Part shown: positions 34,713 through 43,611 of the stretch, one piece after another
How the letters are laid out: the number at the start of each line of letters is the position of its first letter
Numbering within the stretch: the first letter of the stretch is position 1
NCBI RefSeq assembly: GCF_000730645.1
Contig: NZ_BBIU01000016.1
Location: 62,001 to 126,000 of the forward strand
Source: Pseudomonas parafulva NBRC 16636 = DSM 17004
Lineage (GTDB): Bacteria > Pseudomonadota > Gammaproteobacteria > Pseudomonadales > Pseudomonadaceae
DNA: 64,000 bases
Direction of reading: 5' to 3'
Notes under the pieces: model-generated
What the model was told of the DNA's origin: nothing
Databases searched by the model: none
What the model saw: the letters and a program-made list of their open reading frames with translations, nothing else
Position numbers and translations under genes: made by a program

Positions 34713-35550
34713 CGGACAGCTGAAGCCAGTCGCGGCTGCGGTAGGCAACTCTGTGGCCAAACGCGCAGCACTAGGCGGCGTATTTGGCGCGTGGCTTATG
34801 GCTGCACCGGCTTTTGGTGCCACCAGCACCCTGGGGAGCACTTCCAGCGAACTGATTTCGCAACAGAACTCGGTGGTGGCCGAAGCCATCAAGGCCAACG
34901 CCGAGGACTGTGCCACGGGCAAGGAAGGTAGCATTGGCGCGGCCATCAACGACGCGCTGAAGATCCACACCGAACTGGCGGCAGCTACACCTAACGTGGA
35001 GTCGCTGTTCAGTGCAACAGCCGACTGCTTCGGCGGCCTGGGCAGCCTTTTTGACTTGTCCGGGTCAATCCCTAGCCTAGGGTCGATTCTGGCGGCCGCA
35101 CAACAGGCTGTGCTGAAATACGCGCAGAAAAAGGTGTGTACGGCGGTACAGCAGGTAGCGTCCATGGTGACGACACCTATCAACCAGGCCATCGGCAAGG
35201 TCAGCAGCGGTACATCGCTTGGCGACCTGAACGGCATGACCAACGGCCTGGTCAGCAAGGGCATGAGCACGCTCGACCCTGAACTGGGCGCCGCCTACCA
35301 CAGCCCACCGGCCGGGTACGAAGCCACCTATACCGTGGACGTGAACCCATTCAACTACGCACAGACCAACTTTGGCGGTGGCACCGGCACCGGCACAGGA
35401 GCTGCATCTGGCGGCACGAGTGGCAGCCCTGTGGCACCTAACACCTCCGCGCCGGTGCCCAGCACGCCGCCAGCCACCGCCCCCAGCAGTACCAACTCTT
35501 CTTCTGGCAGCAGCGGTTCGCCGAACTCCGCGGCAGGGTTGTTCAACTGA
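34705..35550 (+). CDS. Exported Ser/Gly/Pro-tailed protein of the secretion island
   Basis: This protein of about 281 residues starts MFNGQLKPVAAAVGN and has an unusually long signal-like region with AALGGVFGAWLMAAPAFGA (cut near residue 35). The mature part is helical with three cysteines; the last 70 residues are a low-complexity Gly-Thr-Ser-Pro tail (GTGTGAASGGTSGS, NSSSGSSGSPNS). The pattern suits a periplasmic or surface protein. It has translational overlap with the previous gene. Family not recognised. Confidence 0.7.
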   Translation: MFNGQLKPVAAAVGNSVAKRAALGGVFGAWLMAAPAFGATSTLGSTSSELISQQNSVVAEAIKANAEDCATGKEGSIGAAINDALKIHTELAAATPNVESLFSATADCFGGLGSLFDLSGSIPSLGSILAAAQQAVLKYAQKKVCTAVQQVASMVTTPINQAIGKVSSGTSLGDLNGMTNGLVSKGMSTLDPELGAAYHSPPAGYEATYTVDVNPFNYAQTNFGGGTGTGTGAASGGTSGSPVAPNTSAPVPSTPPATAPSSTNSSSGSSGSPNSAAGLFN

Positions 35551-35561
35551 AGGGGGCAAGT

Positions 35562-36317
35562 ATGAAGAGAATTGCAGCTGCCCTGACGTTGGGGCTGGGG
35601 CTGGGGGTTGTTGCACTGCCGGCCCAGGCACTGTCCTGGGCCTCGGTGCTGACTTTCATCAGCACCATGCAGACAGAAATGAGTGCCTGGTCGGTGTCGG
35701 TCAAGCAAACCGCCCTGTCGGCGAACGTGGTCTCGCAAATGGACGCCGACTCCAAAAAGCAGCTGGCCAACGCGGTGGGCGCCATTGAGATGTCGAACCG
35801 CACCATGAAGGCGGTTACCTCGTTCGACTCCGCCGTAGGGCAGCCGGTAACCATCAAGTGCGTGGCACAGGAGCAGGGCAAGCTGTTCGTTGAAGCCCAG
35901 TCGCAGCGTGACAGGGATGCAGCCCATCTAATGGCCACCTACGCGTCCCAGCGGGTCGGCTCCCGCGCGGCTGCAGACCAGGAAGCCCTGGCCATGCACT
36001 TTGACCACTACTGCACCGTATCTGAGGCCAGGCAGGGTATGTGCGCCTTGAACGCCAACGGCATGCAGGGTTGGGATAGCGACTACGCCGGGCCTTTCAG
36101 CGAAAGAACCCTCGCACCTGAGGGTGAAATTGCTGCCTACGCCTACGCCGCGATGATCACCGACCAGCGCGCAGAAGCGCACATCGACTGCAACACGGCT
36201 GCCTGCAACGCCGCACAGGCACAGCAACTCGCCACCTCGGCAACCAGCGCAATGGCGGCAAACTCTCTCGTCGGGCAAGTGACGGACCGTCGCGTGCCAA
36301 TGCTCACAGGGCAGTGA
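35562..36317 (+). CDS. Exported island protein, first of three ALSAN paralogues
   Basis: This 251-residue protein has a Sec signal (MKRIAAALTLGLGLGVVALP-AQA). The mature part starts with a long helix containing VKQTALSANVVSQM and later a cysteine motif HFDHYCTVSEARQGMC. Both motifs recur in the next two genes, which are longer, so the three form a tandem family. This copy lacks the C-terminal half of its relatives. It lies one base before the next start. Role unknown, likely a periplasmic part of the secretion apparatus. Confidence 0.75.
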   Translation: MKRIAAALTLGLGLGVVALPAQALSWASVLTFISTMQTEMSAWSVSVKQTALSANVVSQMDADSKKQLANAVGAIEMSNRTMKAVTSFDSAVGQPVTIKCVAQEQGKLFVEAQSQRDRDAAHLMATYASQRVGSRAAADQEALAMHFDHYCTVSEARQGMCALNANGMQGWDSDYAGPFSERTLAPEGEIAAYAYAAMITDQRAEAHIDCNTAACNAAQAQQLATSATSAMAANSLVGQVTDRRVPMLTGQ

Positions 36318-36318
36318 T

Positions 36319-37455
36319 ATGAACTTCCGGCTCAAGATAGCGGGCATCGTCGCCGGCTCGACCATGCTCTCCAGTGTCTCCTACGGCGCCCTGTACGGGT
36401 TCGGCCCGGCAGAGGCGTGGACGACGGCGCAGTTGAGCATCCTCACGGCAACTGTAACCGGCAACATAGGGGCGTTCGGTACAAGCTTTGGTGCGCAGAT
36501 GGCCTATAAGTTCGAGCAGATCATTTCTGCCGTGGCCATTGCCACCAAGCAGGAGGCGTTGTCGGCCAACGTGGTGGCGGATAACAACCGTCAAACCGCC
36601 GAACAACTGGTAAACGCCATCCGGGCACAGCAAGAAAATTCGGCGCTGGCCAAGACGTACCTGGACTTCAACGCCGGCACCGGCCAAGGTTTCGACCCCT
36701 GCGGTACCGTGGCGAAAAACAAGTCGATGGACCTGGCCTTTACAACGATGGCAGCCAGGGCCAAGGCGGCGGTTGGTACGCTGGACGCCTCGCCGGGCCG
36801 GCTGGTGGAGTCCACGCCTGCGGCCATGCAGCAACGCCTCAACGAACACCGCAACAAGTTTTGCACCGCGGCGGAAGCGGAGGCAAAGCTCTGCACGCTC
36901 AGCACGCTGCCCGGCGGCGACACCAACGCCGCACTGTTGTTCGAACCTGCCGATGCAGACTCGCTGACTGCGCAAGCCCGCACTGCCTATATTCAACACG
37001 TGATCGGCCCCCCCGACCAGGCACTGGACAAGAACGCGGGAGGGACACCTGCCGGCGAAACCTACCTGGCACAGAAAAACCGCAAGGATGCGTTGCTTTC
37101 AGTGCCGACCTACAGCTTGGCCATGATCGACGCGGCCAACACCCGCACAAAGGAGTTCGGCGGTAAATCCCCTAACGAAGTGCTGCGTTTGCGGGTAAAC
37201 CAGTATTTCGGCGGTACCGAGTCGAAAGAGTGGTCAGGCAACCTTGCACGTCAGACCCAACGCGGGTTACTGGTAGAAGCGGCAAAGATGGGCGGCCTGG
37301 AAGTGTGGATTCACCAGCAGCAGTACGAGCAGAACCAGCGCTTGCTGGCGAACCTGGCAACGTTGGTGGTGGCGTCCTCGGACAACATGGCAGGGCCTCT
37401 GGAGTTACGTTACCAGAAAGTCCTTTCAGAAAACGCCAAGCAGCAGGTGAAGTGA
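36319..37455 (+). CDS. Exported island protein, second ALSAN paralogue
   Basis: This 378-residue protein has a signal peptide (MNFRLKIAGIVAGSTMLSSV-SYG). Motifs shared with the third paralogue are ATKQEALSANVVADNN (near residue 75), GQGFDPCG, NKFCTAAEAEAKLC, ALLFEPA and AQKNRKDALLSVPTYSL. Four cysteines are conserved between the two, suggesting disulfides made with help of the island's DsbC-like protein. No known Dot/Icm counterpart is recognised. Confidence 0.78.
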   Translation: MNFRLKIAGIVAGSTMLSSVSYGALYGFGPAEAWTTAQLSILTATVTGNIGAFGTSFGAQMAYKFEQIISAVAIATKQEALSANVVADNNRQTAEQLVNAIRAQQENSALAKTYLDFNAGTGQGFDPCGTVAKNKSMDLAFTTMAARAKAAVGTLDASPGRLVESTPAAMQQRLNEHRNKFCTAAEAEAKLCTLSTLPGGDTNAALLFEPADADSLTAQARTAYIQHVIGPPDQALDKNAGGTPAGETYLAQKNRKDALLSVPTYSLAMIDAANTRTKEFGGKSPNEVLRLRVNQYFGGTESKEWSGNLARQTQRGLLVEAAKMGGLEVWIHQQQYEQNQRLLANLATLVVASSDNMAGPLELRYQKVLSENAKQQVK

Positions 37456-37462
37456 GTTGGAC

Positions 37463-38638
37463 ATGAAAAAGGATTTCGACCCCGCACGCGAGTCGCGCAA
37501 GTGGAAGCTTTCACTCGGTGCGTCGCTGGCGCTCACCTCGACGCTCGCGTGGGCCTACTGCCCGCCACAGTACCAGGAAACCGTAGTATCGCCCGCCTTC
37601 ACCGCGGCTACACAGGCCCTTAATGCAGCCGTCACGGCAGTCGATGCATCACTGTCAGCCTTGCTTGAAACCGAAAGCCAGCGTTTGACTTCTGCCATCG
37701 CCGTTCTGACAAAACAAAAGGCGCTGTCAGCCAACACGATGGCCGAAGCGGGTCGCAACTCTGCGCTGCAAACGGCCAACGCACTGAACGTGCTGGCGCA
37801 GACAGACCGCGTGAAACAGGCGCGCTTCGACTACGGCGGCGAGTTTGGCCAAGGGTATTCGCCGTGCTCGGTGTACGCCAGCCGCCAGGTGATCAGCAAC
37901 CGTGATGCCGACATGGCCGGCGAAGTGCGTCAGCGGGTACGCTCCGAAGTTGCAGCCGCACCCGGCGCCTACGCCGACCCAATCATCACACAGGCGAAGC
38001 TGCTGGACGAGCGTAAGCCCTTCTGTACTCAGGACCAGGTCGACTCGGGCCTTTGCAAGACAGTTGGCAAATTGCCAGGGGCCGACCTCACCGTAGCCAC
38101 GTTGTTTGAGCCTGCCGTAGAAGGTGAGGCGCTGTACAAGGCCAAGGTCAGCTTCGTGAACAACGTTGCCGGGCTGCCAGACGGCCCCGTACCGGCCTCC
38201 GCTGCCAGGTCATCTGCATCAGAGGACTACGCCTTGTCCAAAGCCCGCAAGGATGCGTTGGTATCACCTGCGCTGGCGAGCCTCAAGGCGATTCAGCTTG
38301 ATTACTCCGGGGTAGAAGGCAAGGAGACTGGCACAGACCTGCCACTGGCCGAGCATTTCCGCACAGAAGTGAAACGCTATTCGGGCAATTCAGCCCAATA
38401 CGAAAGCTGGGCACGGGTGATGGCTGCACAGAATGAACGTGGCGCGCTGGTCGAGTTGTTGAAAATCAAGGCGTTGGACCTGGCCATTCAGGAAAAACAG
38501 TACCGACAGTATGAAAGCATGGAAGCACAGCTGGCCTCGCTGGTCTCGATGCAAGTGACCACCAGTGGCGCCCAGGCTCGTACTACCGAAGCGGCTGCAG
38601 AAGCCGCCAGTCAGAATGCAAGACAAAGCGTGCAGTGA
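37463..38638 (+). CDS. Exported island protein, third ALSAN paralogue
   Basis: This 391-residue protein starts at ATG 37,463 (MKKDFDPARESRK); a TTG lies two codons earlier. After a charged N-tail comes the signal helix LSLGASLALTSTLAWA. It shares with the second paralogue LTKQKALSANTMAEAGRN, FGQGYSPCS, KPFCTQDQVDSGLC, ATLFEPAVEG, VNNVAGLPDGP and LSKARKDALVSPALASL. It ends 13 bases before the M23 peptidase gene. Function unknown. Confidence 0.78.
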   Translation: MKKDFDPARESRKWKLSLGASLALTSTLAWAYCPPQYQETVVSPAFTAATQALNAAVTAVDASLSALLETESQRLTSAIAVLTKQKALSANTMAEAGRNSALQTANALNVLAQTDRVKQARFDYGGEFGQGYSPCSVYASRQVISNRDADMAGEVRQRVRSEVAAAPGAYADPIITQAKLLDERKPFCTQDQVDSGLCKTVGKLPGADLTVATLFEPAVEGEALYKAKVSFVNNVAGLPDGPVPASAARSSASEDYALSKARKDALVSPALASLKAIQLDYSGVEGKETGTDLPLAEHFRTEVKRYSGNSAQYESWARVMAAQNERGALVELLKIKALDLAIQEKQYRQYESMEAQLASLVSMQVTTSGAQARTTEAAAEAASQNARQSVQ

Positions 38639-38651
38639 TGGAGCGCCAGGC

Positions 38652-39785
38652 ATGACAAGAACCCTTCTATGCGGTGTCGCGGCCATAAGCCTACTGACGC
38701 TTGCACAAGGCGCCGTGGCAGATACCTGCATGGTGTCGCCCACTGACAAGGAAGTCGTATCCGGGCGCTTCGGCAAGTTTCGTGGCGGCGGTTCGGGCAA
38801 TTTTGGTTCTGCCAACCAGAAGGCGCACATGCACGATGGCCTGGACTTCTCCACGAGTGGCGCGTCCCAGCCGGTCTATGCCACGACCGAAGGCAAGATA
38901 ACCTTCGCCGGGGCACGTGGCTCGGCGGGCAACGCAATCCTGATCGAGCGGGCTGGTGGGGACGTGGTGGCGTACTACCACCTTAGCGGTTTCGCCAATG
39001 GCGTAAAGCGCGGGGTCACCGTCAAGCCTGGGCAGCAGCTAGGCCTGTCGGGCAACACGCCAAGCACCTCGATGGTGAAGCACCTGCACTTCACCTACGG
39101 TACCAGTGCCAAGGATTCCGCCAGGGCGAAGGCGTTTGCCGAAAACGCCCAGCGAGGCCCCTTCAACCCAGGCCAACTGCCTCCGGTGTTCAACCGCCAG
39201 GCTGATATCGGCTGGAAAACTGACCCGGCTCCCTATTTCTGCCAAACTTACCCCATTCAGGATGGCCACCCGGAGCACTATCCCATTCTGGGCAAGGACA
39301 CCAAGGCGCAACACGAGAAGCTGTTCGGCAACGTCCCCTCGGGAGGCGTGCAACCGGACTCCACAGCTGAGCCTGTGCAGGTAGCAGCTGCCAATGCCGA
39401 TGCCGCACTTGCAGACGCTGCTGGCAAGACGCCTGCGATGTACTTGTCAGACTCCGATGGCTACGGTGCGTTGCCGACGCCCCCTATCGGGGGTTATGAC
39501 ACTATGTCAGTGGCCGAAATGCTGACGACAGAAGCTACCCGCCGCTTCAGCGACGCGGAGTGGAATACCAGCATCACGCATGTATCAAGCCGTGCGTTGT
39601 GGGTGGACTACAACCGTGCGATAGGTGTCAGCAACTACCTGTCAGAAGCGATTTATCGGAAGAAAGAAAAAGTTGAAGCACTGCTTGCCGTTTACGCGTC
39701 GCAGAAACTGGCAGGTCAACGGGCACAGACCGACTGGGCGCACAAACGCGCCCAGAAAGGAGCTGTTACCAGATCCATTAGATGA
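38652..39785 (+). CDS. Exported M23-family peptidase (LytM) of the secretion island
   Basis: This 377-residue protein has a signal peptide (MTRTLLCGVAAISLLTLAQGAVA) and an M23 domain at residues about 30-165. The zinc motif HxxxD is present at His61 and Asp65 (HMHDGLDF), followed by YYHLSG and the second metal/catalytic motif His144-Leu-His146 (KHLHF), so it should be active on peptidoglycan. A C-terminal extension of 200 residues is Ala-rich then helical. It probably opens the cell wall for assembly of the secretion machine. Confidence 0.88.
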   Translation: MTRTLLCGVAAISLLTLAQGAVADTCMVSPTDKEVVSGRFGKFRGGGSGNFGSANQKAHMHDGLDFSTSGASQPVYATTEGKITFAGARGSAGNAILIERAGGDVVAYYHLSGFANGVKRGVTVKPGQQLGLSGNTPSTSMVKHLHFTYGTSAKDSARAKAFAENAQRGPFNPGQLPPVFNRQADIGWKTDPAPYFCQTYPIQDGHPEHYPILGKDTKAQHEKLFGNVPSGGVQPDSTAEPVQVAAANADAALADAAGKTPAMYLSDSDGYGALPTPPIGGYDTMSVAEMLTTEATRRFSDAEWNTSITHVSSRALWVDYNRAIGVSNYLSEAIYRKKEKVEALLAVYASQKLAGQRAQTDWAHKRAQKGAVTRSIR

Positions 39786-39812
39786 TGCGGCGCACTTGAA
39801 AGGTAGAAACAG

Positions 39813-41126
39813 ATGGAACCCAATGAAATCGTCAAGCCTGACCCAACCATCGCTGACTCGACCGCCGGCGAACCTGCCGTGGCGGGCCGTAGCTATGCAG
39901 GCATCTTGGTCCATCACGAAACAATGTCCTACCATGCTCATGACACCTATGGCGTCACCCTCCGTACCCCGGCAGGCCACCAGGTGTTGCATTCGGTCGG
40001 GCTGCAACAGGCCCTTCGCGATACGCCCATACAGCCGAGCAAGCCTGTATTGCTGATCAGCGAAGCCAACGGCGATGAACCGGTATGGCGGGCCATCGCC
40101 ATCGATGAAGCCGCACTGGAGGCATTCAATGCCAATCGGTCCGCGCCCCAAGCGGCAGCAACGGGCACACCCGCCCCCAAAAGCCACCCCGCGCAGCCAA
40201 GCGGCGAAGCCAGCCAAAGCGCCTTGGACGCTATCATGGAGGTGGCAGCGCATGTCAGGCAGGCCAGCGCCAAGCTGAACCCTGAAGAAGTAAAGCGTAT
40301 AAACGCCTCACTGCATGAGCAAGACCTCAGCGCACCCTCTAAGCCTGAGCGCGCACCCAATGCAGCCGAAAGCCTGGTGAAGGGCACGGCCGAACTGGCA
40401 GGCGGCGTGGCTTCGCTGACAGGCGCAGCAATGCAGGGCTTGGGTAAGGGCGCCAACGCCCTGGCCGGCGCCTTGCGTGGTGGCAATGCAGAAGCCAGCA
40501 AAACCGATCTGGCAGCTGAGGCGGGGGCAGGTGATGAGCTTTCTGGGCGGGTGCCAGTACTGCCGCGCCTCTCTGAATATCGTGTCGATCAGGTAGAAAA
40601 AGCAGCCAACAATTATCACAAGGCACACGAAGCATTCTGGGCCGCTGACAAGATGCCAGAGGTCCGTCAGGAAATCGAATCAAGGGCCACGGAGACCGGC
40701 CTGACGGTGCCAGAGGTCATCGAGAAAATGAAGCCAGACGGTGAGTTCAACGACCTCCACGAGTCATTTGTCAACGCGGTTGGCCAGTCAGCAGACGCAC
40801 AGAACAACAAGAAGTCCATGGACAAGGCACTCACCGGCTGGGCGCGGCAATACGGGCGTGCGCAGGAAGAGCTGCTGAATCCGGAAACCGAAGGCAACCC
40901 CCATTACGAAAAACTCAAGGGGCGGCTGGAGGCCTCCAGCCAGAACATGCACAGCGACGCGGCCAAAACGCCCGCATTTGCCGGCGAGACACAATCGCAC
41001 CTCGAACGCTTGAAAGAAGTCATGGCGCGCATTTCCGAGCGGCTCAAAGAGATGCTCAAGGGCATCGTTGACCTTGTGCGGGGCGTGGCTCCGGGCGGGT
41101 CGCGCGACAACGACTTTGCACCTTGA
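39813..41126 (+). CDS. Helical cytosolic island protein with relaxase-associated-like N-terminal domain
   Basis: This 437-residue protein has no signal. Residues about 28-110 (YAGILVHHETMSYHAHDTYG, VTLRTPAGHQVLHSVGLQQA, VLLISEANGDEPV) resemble the small beta domain found next to relaxases and primases in conjugative elements (LPD7-like). A disordered linker and a long helical region follow, including a Gly/Ala membrane-like stretch (VKGTAELAGGVASLTGAAMQ) and charged coiled coil. No relaxase tyrosine or HUH motif is seen. It may be a substrate or accessory of the system; the domain match is by eye only. Confidence 0.6.
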   Translation: MEPNEIVKPDPTIADSTAGEPAVAGRSYAGILVHHETMSYHAHDTYGVTLRTPAGHQVLHSVGLQQALRDTPIQPSKPVLLISEANGDEPVWRAIAIDEAALEAFNANRSAPQAAATGTPAPKSHPAQPSGEASQSALDAIMEVAAHVRQASAKLNPEEVKRINASLHEQDLSAPSKPERAPNAAESLVKGTAELAGGVASLTGAAMQGLGKGANALAGALRGGNAEASKTDLAAEAGAGDELSGRVPVLPRLSEYRVDQVEKAANNYHKAHEAFWAADKMPEVRQEIESRATETGLTVPEVIEKMKPDGEFNDLHESFVNAVGQSADAQNNKKSMDKALTGWARQYGRAQEELLNPETEGNPHYEKLKGRLEASSQNMHSDAAKTPAFAGETQSHLERLKEVMARISERLKEMLKGIVDLVRGVAPGGSRDNDFAP

Positions 41127-41215
41127 TACCTACCGCTAGCCAGACGCGCAACCCGCCAGGCCGACGCCCAAAGCACTCATGAAGGCGCCGCCAGCCCATT
41201 TGCCAGGAGAAAGGA

Positions 41216-41641
41216 ATGACAGAGTACAGCAGCTGGAACGAGGTTACTGCCACCCCCGAGGCTCATCGGGACTTCTTGCGGGTGATAGACAAGACCCTGC
41301 AGGAAGGCTTGGGCGGCAAGGACCTGTACCAGAAACTGAATCAGGAAATCACCGTGGCAGGCAAACCATTCAGCCAGGCATTTCACCTCACGAACCTGGA
41401 ACGATACTCCGGCAACTGGGATACCGATGAAACGCCAGACCCGGTAAAGCTTGAGATTGTCGACCTGACTTCGCGGATCAAGCAGGCGGACCCAGGTTAT
41501 GACCTGGCGCATTTCACGACGGGCTATGAATACATGATCACCGAAATGAAGGAGCGGGGTGTGGAGGTGAATGCCGGCCTGGACCACAGCGCACCAACGC
41601 AAGCGCGCAGAAGCGGCTCCGATTACGAGTCAGGCCTTTGA
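41216..41641 (+). CDS. Hypothetical protein of the secretion island
   Basis: This 141-residue soluble, acidic protein follows a GGAGAAAGGA ribosome site. No signal, membrane segment or known motif. It sits between the LPD7-like protein and a small exported protein in the same plus-strand run. Confidence 0.6.
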   Translation: MTEYSSWNEVTATPEAHRDFLRVIDKTLQEGLGGKDLYQKLNQEITVAGKPFSQAFHLTNLERYSGNWDTDETPDPVKLEIVDLTSRIKQADPGYDLAHFTTGYEYMITEMKERGVEVNAGLDHSAPTQARRSGSDYESGL

Positions 41642-41670
41642 AAGTGGGCGGCTCCGAGGTGAGACCCTGC

Positions 41671-42093
41671 ATGACAAGGTTGCTGGCACTGAGCCTGCTG
41701 GCCATTACCATGGCCGCGCAGGCCGCGACGCCACCTGGTTCGCCAGGGGAATCAACCGAGGAGCAGTGGCAGGAACTGCCGCGCAATACCACGGTGTATG
41801 TACCCGTACCGCGGCAGGTTATGCCGGTGGATGCCTACCGCTCATGCGCCAACCGATATGAAGGTGAACGTTGCGACTTTTCAACGCCGCGTGAGGGTGT
41901 GATTGAAGGCGTCTGCCAGGCGCCGCAAATGCGGCAACCCCCTGCTTATGGCTATGAGGTACAGCAGTATCCAGCCCAGGTTCGTACAGGGCTTGTCTGT
42001 GCCCCGGCAGATGGCCAATCGACCGGCGCCGGCGGCCAGCCTGCCAACCCAGGGCATGAAACACCCTACCCGCCGCCTACTCCGGAGCAGTGA
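41671..42093 (+). CDS. Small exported cysteine-containing island protein
   Basis: This 140-residue protein starts MTRLLALSLLAITMAAQA, a short Sec signal, followed by a Pro-rich mature part with four cysteines (SCANRYEGERCDF, GVCQAP, GLVCAP) and a proline-rich C-terminus. The start was chosen for the GAGGTGAG site before 41,671. It is the last gene of the plus-strand run and is convergent with the next gene. No family recognised. Confidence 0.65.
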   Translation: MTRLLALSLLAITMAAQAATPPGSPGESTEEQWQELPRNTTVYVPVPRQVMPVDAYRSCANRYEGERCDFSTPREGVIEGVCQAPQMRQPPAYGYEVQQYPAQVRTGLVCAPADGQSTGAGGQPANPGHETPYPPPTPEQ

Positions 42094-42112
42094 CTGCATC
42101 AGCGCCCGACGC

Positions 42113-42865
42113 TTAGGCTGTCGGGTCTACGCTGCCATCCTCGACAGGCGCATTCGGCTGCAGCATCTGCTGGATGAACTGCAAGGTTTCGGGCAGGTAC
42201 TTGCAAAACACTTCGTCTTGTTCTGGTGGCCCCTGTATATCGCCCCGCTCCACGCTCATCGCCCACTGCTCCCGGTAATGTTCGGCAAATCTCGCCCGGG
42301 TGCGCAAAGCTTCGGGCGAGCCGTCGGCGACCAGTTCGTGCAACAGTGCCTGTGCAGTGTGGGTGAAGATCAGGCTACGTTTGTATTTAGCGGTCTTCAG
42401 GCGTGATTGCACGAGCATCGTCTGATACTGCCTCTCCACGGCCTGGACAATATCGCGCTGCAACTGGTTATCGCTGCGAAGGCTGGCCAGTTCATCAACC
42501 ATGGCGCCCTGCCCCCCCTCGGCGGCCCTGGTCACTTGCCCCTGCGCGGCTTTGGTGAGTTGCTCCATCATCAAGTCTATGAGTTTCTGCTGCTGCGCCA
42601 CCGTTTCGCGCAGTTGCACGGCCTCAGTGAAGTACTCACGAACATGGTCGCGCAAAGGGCGTAGCTTTTGATTGGCGCGCGCTACGCCAGCGTTCCAGCC
42701 TTCCGTATAGCCATGCTCACGCCCCTGCTCGAAACCCTCTCCCAACCCTTCTTGGCGGCCTTGATTACGACCGATCTCGAGATTGGCAATAGCTTGTTGA
42801 ACCGAGCCATTATATCCCCCGTCAAGCTTCATGTTGCCCTTGGGGGCCTGCCAGTTATGGTCCAT
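42113..42865 (-). CDS. Coiled-coil island protein
   Basis: This 250-residue soluble protein has a Gly/Gln/Glu-rich repeat near residues 30-60 (EIGRNQGRQEGLGEGFEQGR) typical of FliH/YscL-like or other peripheral scaffolds, then a long coiled coil (about 65-150). No enzymatic motif. It is the last gene of the minus-strand run that includes an OmpA-like protein. Confidence 0.6.
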   Translation of the reverse strand: MDHNWQAPKGNMKLDGGYNGSVQQAIANLEIGRNQGRQEGLGEGFEQGREHGYTEGWNAGVARANQKLRPLRDHVREYFTEAVQLRETVAQQQKLIDLMMEQLTKAAQGQVTRAAEGGQGAMVDELASLRSDNQLQRDIVQAVERQYQTMLVQSRLKTAKYKRSLIFTHTAQALLHELVADGSPEALRTRARFAEHYREQWAMSVERGDIQGPPEQDEVFCKYLPETLQFIQQMLQPNAPVEDGSVDPTA

Positions 42866-42926
42866 TGCTGCCTCCGATGCATCAGCAGACGCTGGGAAAT
42901 TGCGCCGAAAAGCGCCAACCCCTTGC

Positions 42927-43538
42927 CTAGCGCGTGGTTTTTATATCAGCCCCGGCTGCCTGTTCAGCGGCCGCTTGGGGCAGGGCAAATTCACTTAGCC
43001 GGTGTAGCGCCACCGCAACCCAGTCCCCACCAAAGCGCTCATCTTCGAGCACAGATTTGAGCGCCAGAATGGGTACGCAGTGCCCGGCATTGCCTTTGAC
43101 ATAAAAAGCGGCAGTCCATTCGGGCAGCAAGTGGCGGATGTTGTCATGGGCCTGAACGCTGAACATCAGTGCCAGCACCCCAGACATCGCTTTTAGCTCC
43201 CGGCTGGGTAATGCATCTGCCAGCCAGAATGCCACCTCGCCGAATTGCCCGGCCTGAATCGGCAACAGAGCAATCACCTTCCCTGCGTCATGGCCGACCA
43301 CGATACCAGGCTCCAGGGCGAGCGGATTGGCGCCGAAGGCCAGCATCTCATGCCGGATAGGCAAGGTCTTCAAATAATGCTCAAGGAGCGTATACATCTC
43401 GAACGCCGCCGGGATGTCTTTCTGGATGGCTGCCGTGCTCCCGGCCATGACGCTCAGGAACCCGCCGCCATCCTGCGCTAACACATTACCACCGATGGCG
43501 TGTGCCACCAGCGCCTCGAGTTCTTCGCGCGAATACAT
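42927..43538 (-). CDS. Hypothetical cytosolic island protein
   Basis: This 203-residue protein is counted from the ATG at 43,538 with AGGT upstream (a TTG lies two codons earlier). No signal or transmembrane helix and no motif recognised. It lies 61 bases before the coiled-coil gene. Confidence 0.6.
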   Translation of the reverse strand: MYSREELEALVAHAIGGNVLAQDGGGFLSVMAGSTAAIQKDIPAAFEMYTLLEHYLKTLPIRHEMLAFGANPLALEPGIVVGHDAGKVIALLPIQAGQFGEVAFWLADALPSRELKAMSGVLALMFSVQAHDNIRHLLPEWTAAFYVKGNAGHCVPILALKSVLEDERFGGDWVAVALHRLSEFALPQAAAEQAAGADIKTTR

Positions 43539-43611
43539 CTTCAACCTCGTATCTCGTCGGCTTCACAATTGAGTTGGCGTGGCGAGCTTGGCACAGCTGG
43601 CCCTCGGCCCG

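Noticed and set aside
42113..42865. FliH/YscL-type stator assignment from the Gly-rich repeat
   Set aside because: Only the short GxxxG-like repeat is similar; the rest does not match and no partner ATPase is adjacent.
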